DNA from: Sphingobacteriia bacterium
Lineage (GTDB): Bacteria; Bacteroidota; Bacteroidia; Chitinophagales; Chitinophagaceae
Assembly (NCBI GenBank): GCA_947452295.1
Contig: CANGCK010000021.1
Location: 1 to 47,792 of the forward strand
Direction of reading: 5' to 3'
Length of the DNA: 47,792 nucleotides
The position numbers and the translations under genes were made by a program. This document shows positions 43,224-47,792 of this stretch, in pieces. The notes beneath the pieces were generated by a model. It was not told the DNA's origin and ran no database searches. It worked only from the letters and a program-made list of their open reading frames with translations. Position 1 is the stretch's first letter. Each line of letters starts with the position of its first letter.

Positions 43224-43946
43224 ATGAAATTAACCAATAACAAAATATTAATTACGGGTGGCGCAAGTGGAATTGGACTTGGTTTAACTGAAAGATTTAT
43301 TGAGCATAACAATACAGTTATTATATGTGGCCGACGCGAGTCGGTATTGTTGGAGGTTACCCGGCAGTTGCCTTCTGTAATTACAAGGGTTTGTGATTTG
43401 TCGGACGAGTCGGAAAGAATTGATTTGTTTGAATGGGTGAAAGCCAATCACCCCGATTTAAATGTACTTATAAATAACGCCGGAATTCAAAATTGGATGA
43501 ATACCTCAGATGAAGCATATTATGAAAAAGCCAATGAAGAAATTACCACCAATGTAATTGCACCGGTTCATTTAGCAACAATGTTTACTACCCTACCCTC
43601 ACTCAATACAATCATCAATGTAACGTCTGGCTTAGCATTTGTACCCCTTACTAAAACACCTATATATTGTGCCACAAAAGCATTTATGCGTTCTTTTACA
43701 CTTTCGTTGAGGCATTCCTTGAAAGCATCAAATACAGAAGTCATTGAAATGATTCCCCCTGGTTTAAATACCGATTTGGGTGGAAAAGGAATACACGATG
43801 CGTTTCCGCCGGTTAGTGATTTTATCAACGCAGTTTTTGAACAATTGAAAGAGGGAAAAACCGAATTAACCTATGGTATGAGTGAAGATAGATTGAAAGA
43901 AAATAATGATGTTATTATTCCTCTTTTTAATAGAATGAATCCATAA
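43224..43946 (+). CDS. Short-chain dehydrogenase/reductase (DltE-like)
   Basis: A 240-residue Rossmann-fold oxidoreductase. The cofactor motif TGGASGIG (11-18), NNAG (84-87), the catalytic Ser135 in NVTSGLAFVP and Tyr148-x3-Lys152 in IYCATKAF are all present. The Arg residues in CGRRESVL after the second strand favour NADP(H). The late IPPGLNTDLGGKGIH motif and overall length resemble the DltE-like group of the classical SDRs. The substrate is unknown. It stands alone between the pseudogene scar and a symmetric terminator. Confidence 0.93.
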   Translation: MKLTNNKILITGGASGIGLGLTERFIEHNNTVIICGRRESVLLEVTRQLPSVITRVCDLSDESERIDLFEWVKANHPDLNVLINNAGIQNWMNTSDEAYYEKANEEITTNVIAPVHLATMFTTLPSLNTIINVTSGLAFVPLTKTPIYCATKAFMRSFTLSLRHSLKASNTEVIEMIPPGLNTDLGGKGIHDAFPPVSDFINAVFEQLKEGKTELTYGMSEDRLKENNDVIIPLFNRMNP

Positions 43947-43955
43947 TTAAAAAAA

Positions 43956-44009
43956 GAAACCAACAGAATCCCATACATTTTAATGGAAATATAGGGTTCT
44001 ATTGGTTTC
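43956..44009. terminator. Imperfect hairpin terminator between convergent genes
   Basis: GAAACCAACAGAATCCCATA pairs with TATAGGGTTCTATTGGTTTC (17 of 20 positions complementary, remaining ones G-U in one orientation) around a 14-nt loop. It lies 9 bp after the SDR stop codon and serves the convergent pair. Confidence 0.7.
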
Positions 44010-44140
44010 ATCATCTAATTTAAACAATAAAGTACTTTATTCATGCAATTCAACAATTAATAGAAAAGTTGAATCAAACCAACTTTTAAATGGGCGCTTC
44101 AAATAATTGACAATTTAAAGCCTTAACTTAACTGCTGGTG

Positions 44141-44407
44141 TTAAAATTGTTTAATTAAGTGAAGGTATTCTACACTTATTTTCAATTTGTACAACGGAAG
44201 CGTAGACATTAATTCTTTAACTTTTTCTTCGGTTACATCTTTAAAAATTAAAACAGCTCCATTGCGTTTTTCTCGTAAAAATAAATGATCTAAAAAACCT
44301 TGTTCTTTCCACTTAGCAACCACTTCTTGTTCCTCTTTTATTATATCAGCAAAATTGCTTGGCAGGTTTTCTGTATCGATGGTAAATATTACTTGAATTC
44401 TGTTCAT
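44141..44407 (-). CDS. Muconolactone delta-isomerase-like small protein
   Basis: An 88-residue protein with the dimeric ferredoxin-like fold of muconolactone isomerases: IQVIFTIDTENLPSNF, the helix IIKEEQEVVAKWKEQGFL, the strand GAVLIFKDVTEEKVKELMST and the closing LPLYKLKISVEYLHL. Real muconolactone isomerases act in beta-ketoadipate catabolism, but stand-alone members next to HxlR regulators are common and of unknown role. There is no other aromatic-catabolism gene here. It is divergent from the HxlR gene at 44697 and probably under its control. Confidence 0.82.
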   Translation of the reverse strand: MNRIQVIFTIDTENLPSNFADIIKEEQEVVAKWKEQGFLDHLFLREKRNGAVLIFKDVTEEKVKELMSTLPLYKLKISVEYLHLIKQF

Positions 44408-44605
44408 GATTTTTGGTTATTTAAATGATTATTAAATTAGTTTGATATGGTGTGCGTTTTTATTAAGTGAAATTTCATTAATGCATAATCAATACACATG
44501 GTAAATGGTTCTGTGGCATTTTATGAACAATGTGATGAAAAGTATTCATTATTTATTTGCCCCCAATTAGTATGGCTTATTGCATGAATTTAAAAATTCA
44601 GTATG

Positions 44606-44636
44606 CAAATTTAGTTCCAATACTTTACATTTACAA
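44606..44636 (-). promoter_or_regulatory. Promoter of the isomerase-like gene (TTG-N20-TAAATTTG)
   Basis: On the minus strand, TTG (44634-44636), a 20-bp spacer and TAAATTTG (44606-44613) fit the Bacteroidota -33/-7 consensus closely. The predicted transcript has a leader of about 190 nt. The spacer contains the left arm of the palindrome at 44621-44676 and the -33 element lies just inside it, so a bound regulator would block RNA polymerase. Confidence 0.6.
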
Positions 44637-44676
44637 GTAGTTACACTATTGTATAGTAGTTACCAAATGTAAAGTA
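44621..44676. promoter_or_regulatory. Large palindrome with internal repeats, candidate HxlR operator
   Basis: Perfect 12-nt arms TACTTTACATTT (44621-44632) and AAATGTAAAGTA (44665-44676) flank a 32-bp centre that holds two direct copies of AGTAGTTAC (44636-44644 and 44655-44663) around the small dyad ACTAT-TGT-ATAGT. It is 23 bp upstream of the HxlR start and overlaps the divergent promoter, as expected for a multi-dimer operator used for autoregulation. Confidence 0.6.
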
Positions 44677-44696
44677 ATGAATAAAATCAGTATGTT

Positions 44697-45023
44697 ATGA
44701 CCGAAAAAAAAGTAAATATTTCTGAACAAACTTGCAACTTAAGTAAGGTTTTAGATATTTTAGGCGGAAAATGGGCAATGCCCATTATTTATATTTTGTC
44801 GAAAGAGACAATGCGGTTTAAGGAAATAGAACGAGGAATTGAAGGGATTAATACCAGAATGTTGGTAAAAGAATTGAAAAACATGGAAGCCAATGGAATT
44901 GTTACCAGAAAAGTATTTGCTACTGTTCCGCCAACTGTAGAATATACTTTAACTCCAAAAGGACAAAAATTACTACCAAGTATTACGGCATTGTATAATT
45001 GGGGACAAGAGTTTGCAGTTTAA
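44697..45023 (+). CDS. HxlR-family winged-helix transcriptional regulator
   Basis: A 108-residue regulator: early Cys (SEQTCNLSKVLDILGGKWAM), helix-turn-helix FKEIERGIEGINTRMLVKEL, wing GIVTRKVFATVPPTVEYTLT and the terminal LPSITALYNWGQEF. It is clearly a paralogue of the HxlR protein at 12754 but divergent in sequence. The palindrome and promoter just upstream suggest that it represses both itself and the isomerase-like gene. The inducer is unknown; the conserved Cys suggests thiol or electrophile sensing. Confidence 0.95.
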   Translation: MTEKKVNISEQTCNLSKVLDILGGKWAMPIIYILSKETMRFKEIERGIEGINTRMLVKELKNMEANGIVTRKVFATVPPTVEYTLTPKGQKLLPSITALYNWGQEFAV

Positions 45024-45199
45024 CAATTGGTTATTGTACTGAATTAAGGTTCTTTTATAAGAGGATCTATAAATCAGCGTGATTCGGTTATTTGTTGAAA
45101 GTGAAAATCCATCACCCCCCACAACAATAAAAAATGAGTCAATCAATAAACGATACATTATAAAAGTGCCCCCCCCCAAAAAATAGCATCCCTATAAAA

Positions 45200-45227
45200 C
45201 AAGCGCCCCTAAAGTTAGCGGCGCTTG
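45200..45227. terminator. Hairpin between convergent HxlR and SnoaL-like genes
   Basis: CAAGCGCC and GGCGCTTG (8 bp) enclose a 12-nt loop. The flanks are not T-rich, so intrinsic termination would be weak. A C9-A6 homopolymer at 45169-45183 lies just before it. Confidence 0.4.
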
Positions 45228-45306
45228 CAATTATCAGACTTATTGATGCTGGCAGGTAAATATCGGCAAGCTTATTAAAAAGCTATGTGATACTATAAAA
45301 AAAGTA

Positions 45307-45690
45307 TTACGCAAGACCCGGGTATACATTTGAGCGTTTTGCGGTTCTCCAGTTGGGCGCAATGGTACACATTTCCATATTTTGAATTTTACCAGCGGCA
45401 TTTAGCGTAATAAAAAGTAAGGCAACCTTTTTTTCTTTATGGCCTTGGGCCAAAATAATACAATTTATATTGTCTGAATCAGAACAACCTAATTCGGCAA
45501 ATATTGTAGCTCCCGTTTTTTGTATGGTTTTAAACTTGCCGGTAATGTATTCCATAAAATTATTTTTGCCAACCATCGGCTCAAAAACGTGTTGACTTTC
45601 ATACACAAAATCGTCGGCAATAATTGGTTCAAACAAGGAGGCACTTAACGTGTTGTAGGCGGTTGCTACTTGAGTAAGTAATTGTATCAT
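45307..45690 (-). CDS. SnoaL/NTF2-fold small protein
   Basis: A 127-residue protein with the NTF2-like outline: N-terminal helices (QLLTQVATAYNTLSASLFEP), the IADDFVYESQHVFEPMVGKN segment with the typical Asp-Asp-Phe, a GKNNFMEYITGKF helix and the closing strands GHKEKKVALLFITLNAAGKI. Ligand or enzyme activity is not inferable. It is the second such protein in the window, and both lie next to an HxlR gene. The start at 45690 is the only plausible one. Confidence 0.75.
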   Translation of the reverse strand: MIQLLTQVATAYNTLSASLFEPIIADDFVYESQHVFEPMVGKNNFMEYITGKFKTIQKTGATIFAELGCSDSDNINCIILAQGHKEKKVALLFITLNAAGKIQNMEMCTIAPNWRTAKRSNVYPGLA

Positions 45691-45773
45691 TTGATTGTTT
45701 TTACAAAATTACAACTACCGGATACCGAATATTTAATTAAATACATTCTTACACCAAATTGTAATTTTGCAAA

Positions 45774-46256
45774 ATGTTTGAAGTTGTAAAAAGCTTTGTA
45801 GTGCCACTTAATTCTCTTCGGGAGATAAAAAAAGCATTTCCGGATGAGGAAAATTGTATAAAATATTTAGAACTTTTTAGGTGGAATAACAAAGTTGTTT
45901 CGCCATTTAGTAAAACTTCAAAAGTGTATCAATGCAGTAATGGTAAATATCGATGTAAGGATACCCATAAATATTTTACGGTTAAAACTGCAACCGTGTT
46001 TGATGGCACAAAAGTTTCTTTACAAAATTGGATGATTGCCATTATTGTTTACCTTAATTACGAAAAAGATTTTGGCGCCTCTTTACAATACTTGAAGCGT
46101 CATCTTACTATTAATCCGCGAACGGTATGGCTGTTATTAAATAAAATACGATATGCAGTAAATCATCCCGCCTATCATTTATTTATGCGCAAATTAAAAG
46201 TATATCCTCATTTTGAGTTGATGTTGCAGGGTATGATGAAAGTGCCACGTAAGTAA
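45774..46256 (+). CDS. Transposase-derived protein (IS1595-type N-terminal region only)
   Basis: A 160-residue protein that resembles the N-terminal part of IS1595-family transposases: FPDEENCIKYLELFRWNNKV, the FTVKTATVFDGTKVSLQNW stretch and the helix-turn-helix LQYLKRHLTINPRTVWLLLN. Of the four zinc-ribbon Cys residues only Cys61 remains (the CPxC site is Ser43-Pro-Phe-Ser46 and the last Cys is Thr64). The DDE nuclease domain, normally another 150 or more residues, is missing, and no terminal inverted repeats were seen. It may be a decaying remnant or a domesticated DNA-binding protein; the clean uninterrupted frame slightly favours the latter. Confidence 0.75.
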   Translation: MFEVVKSFVVPLNSLREIKKAFPDEENCIKYLELFRWNNKVVSPFSKTSKVYQCSNGKYRCKDTHKYFTVKTATVFDGTKVSLQNWMIAIIVYLNYEKDFGASLQYLKRHLTINPRTVWLLLNKIRYAVNHPAYHLFMRKLKVYPHFELMLQGMMKVPRK

Positions 46257-46285
46257 TTAGAAAAATACCAGCAACCGTAAATAGA

Positions 46286-47371
46286 TTAATGACCAATATT
46301 TGTTGCTACAACAAAACCATCCTTTTCTTCTTTGAGTGAAACAAAAGCCGAAATATAACCAGGCGCTAATTTACCCAGCGCATCTCCCATGTTAAAAGCC
46401 CGAGCCGGATTATAGGAGCAAAGTTGCAATGCGGTGGATTTTTCTACTCCCGCGAAGCGGATAAGGTTATTACAAGCTTTCAACATAGAAAGTGCCGAAC
46501 CACTTAACACACCATTTGACTCATAAAAGTCAGTGGCCAATTGGTGTTGGTAAGGACCTTCGGTAGTATTGGTAACCGCATCGGTAATAACAAAAAGCCG
46601 ATCGCCTAACAATTTTTGCGCTAACTGAACACCCACCCAGTTTACATGAAAGCCATCGGGAATAATACTACTCATAACAGTAGGGTGATGTAAAATAGCA
46701 CCGGCTAAGCCGGGGGCGCGGTGTTGAAAAGGCGACATGGCATTGTATAAATGCGTAGCCAAAGAAATCCCTTGGTTAAAACCATTGATAGCTTGTTCAT
46801 AAGTTGCATCGGAATGGCCGGCAGATAAAAGAATGTTGTTGGCTAATAATAATTTGATAACCTCATCGGAGCAACATTCGGGAGCCAGCGTAATCATTTT
46901 AATCACCTCTTTGCCTTCATTGAGCAACGACTGAACCGTTTCAACAGATGGTGCGTACATAAATTCTTCTATATGCGCACCTTTTCTTTTGCGATTTAAC
47001 CAAGGCCCTTCGAGGTGTAAACCCAGGCAACCCTTACCGCCATTATTCCAATAAGCACGGACAGCTTTGATGCAGCGACTTATTATTTCTGGACTATTGG
47101 TAGCAACTGTAGGTAAGAAAAAATGGGTGCCATTTGCCACACAAGCATCATATAAAACCTGAAGCGATTCGGGTTCGGGATATGCCGAAAACAAACGTCC
47201 ACCAGCACCATACACTTGCAAGTCGATAAATGCCGGTACAAGGAGATCGTGCGTTGGTTCATCTGCACAAGGCTCAATGGCAATAATACGTTCGTTTTCT
47301 ACAACCAATGTACAATGGTGCATCCATTGAGTGCCGGTGAATAGTTTTTTGGTGGAGATGTGTGTGGGCAT
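46286..47371 (-). CDS. nagA: N-acetylglucosamine-6-phosphate deacetylase
   Basis: A 361-residue cytoplasmic amidohydrolase that removes acetate from GlcNAc-6-phosphate during amino-sugar and peptidoglycan recycling. Motifs: PAFIDLQVYGAGG, where the usual HxH is Gln52-x-Tyr54 (E. coli NagA also lacks the His pair, having Gln-x-Asn), then CLGLHLEGPW, LSAGHSDATYEQAINGF, the substrate motif THLYNAMSPFQHRAPGLAG, PDGFHVNW and the catalytic Asp in FVITDAV. A mononuclear metal site is expected. No nagB or transporter gene accompanies it in the window. Confidence 0.95.
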   Translation of the reverse strand: MPTHISTKKLFTGTQWMHHCTLVVENERIIAIEPCADEPTHDLLVPAFIDLQVYGAGGRLFSAYPEPESLQVLYDACVANGTHFFLPTVATNSPEIISRCIKAVRAYWNNGGKGCLGLHLEGPWLNRKRKGAHIEEFMYAPSVETVQSLLNEGKEVIKMITLAPECCSDEVIKLLLANNILLSAGHSDATYEQAINGFNQGISLATHLYNAMSPFQHRAPGLAGAILHHPTVMSSIIPDGFHVNWVGVQLAQKLLGDRLFVITDAVTNTTEGPYQHQLATDFYESNGVLSGSALSMLKACNNLIRFAGVEKSTALQLCSYNPARAFNMGDALGKLAPGYISAFVSLKEEKDGFVVATNIGH

Positions 47372-47792
47372 GATATGTATTTTTAAAGTAAGACAAAAGC
47401 AAACTTTTCACAAATCTACATTTGAATAACAATACTACTAAAAAAACATACGTATTTCTAAACTGTTAATTTGTCTTAAATCACCATAAAAACTACTTTT
47501 ATTATTCCAATCATTTTCCACTAAATATCGGTATGTAATTAGGTTACAAACACGCGTTATAATTTTGTTGGCTAATCTATTCAAAAATGAAATACAATAA
47601 GGCCATTAAAAAAACACAATCACCACTAATTAACCGGCAGATAAATAATTTATTTAATCTGTGCTTTGGCTGCTGTACATTATGGGATGGAAACCATACC
47701 AACTGAATGACTGAATAACATAGCCAGAAAACAAGAACTTGAAACAATGCTGGATGAATTAATTAAAAAGTAAAAATTAAAAAGTCAAAAAA
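47372..47792. other. Right-end 421 bp without a convincing gene
   Basis: The stretch holds the nagA promoter region and then short frames only. On the plus strand a 38-codon frame begins at 47587 (MKYNKAIKKTQSPLINRQIN) and ends after GCCTLWDGNHTN, and a separate tail IARKQELETMLDELIKK ends in TAA near 47773. These may be pieces of one decayed or frameshifted gene, but I cannot name it. The last bases repeat the AAAAATTAAAAAGTCAAAAA unit seen at 36.65 kb. Confidence 0.4.

Noticed and set aside
45774..46256. Complete insertion sequence
   Set aside because: No DDE domain, no terminal inverted repeats and no target-site duplication are visible around the transposase-like frame.
1..47792. CRISPR array, rRNA operon, riboswitch or intact prophage
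   Set aside because: No regularly spaced repeats with unique spacers, no rRNA sequence, no recognised riboswitch core and no phage structural genes were found on either strand.

Overview
The window is A+T-rich bacterial chromosome, and everything in it points to the phylum Bacteroidota, most likely the Chitinophagales/Chitinophagaceae. The signs are a DUF2480 protein, large paired amidohydrolases with signal peptides, an esterase-like phytase protein, a Rho with a long charged N-terminal insert, TAnnTTTG-type promoter boxes, and starts without a Shine-Dalgarno motif. The placement rests on protein resemblance and motif reading only; no database was searched.

Layout. 1-1251 is the N-terminal part of uvrB (cut by the window edge), followed by a small unknown gene, a decayed Bro-N antirepressor gene and a patch of extragenic repeats (2.36-2.74 kb). 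2.7-10.3 kb is a tight minus-strand run of six genes, mostly for exported or membrane-anchored hydrolases: unknown protein, zinc metallopeptidase, amidase, M28 carboxypeptidase, phytase-like esterase and cyclophilin lipoprotein. 10.4-13.1 kb holds a PlsC-type acyltransferase, a pentapeptide-repeat protein and a divergent SnoaL/HxlR pair. 13.2-17.7 kb has recA, then a gamma-glutamyltransferase and an M19 dipeptidase that could together degrade exogenous glutathione and gamma-glutamyl peptides.

17.7-18.45 kb is a very A+T-rich gap with several DnaA-box-like 9-mers. It is followed by a PpiD-like periplasmic foldase, a DUF2480 protein, a membrane fatty-acid hydroxylase, polA, and two tandem amidohydrolase genes in which two of three amidohydrolase domains have lost the HxH metal motif. 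mnmG and ybeY (29.3-32.6 kb) are separated by a 1.07-kb gap that carries four near-perfect parS (ParB-binding) palindromes, three of them spaced exactly 70 bp apart. This is a probable chromosomal centromere and suggests that the replication origin is near. feoA (without feoB), nadD, an S9 peptidase, rho, asnS, a DUF3050 gene and tRNA-Phe follow.

Downstream of tRNA-Phe (41.3-43.2 kb) lies a small accessory or scar region: an intact PLD-like protein with a C-terminal half I do not recognise, a fragment of an Old Yellow Enzyme gene, and a broken rloB-like defence gene. The right end has an SDR dehydrogenase, a second HxlR module with a muconolactone-isomerase-like gene and a clear palindromic operator, another SnoaL-like protein, a transposase-derived small protein lacking its catalytic domain, and nagA.

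The most noteworthy items are the parS cluster, the catalytically dead amidohydrolase partners, the tRNA-adjacent scar with RloB and PLD genes, and the two HxlR promoter/operator arrangements. I found no CRISPR array, no rRNA and no complete mobile element.
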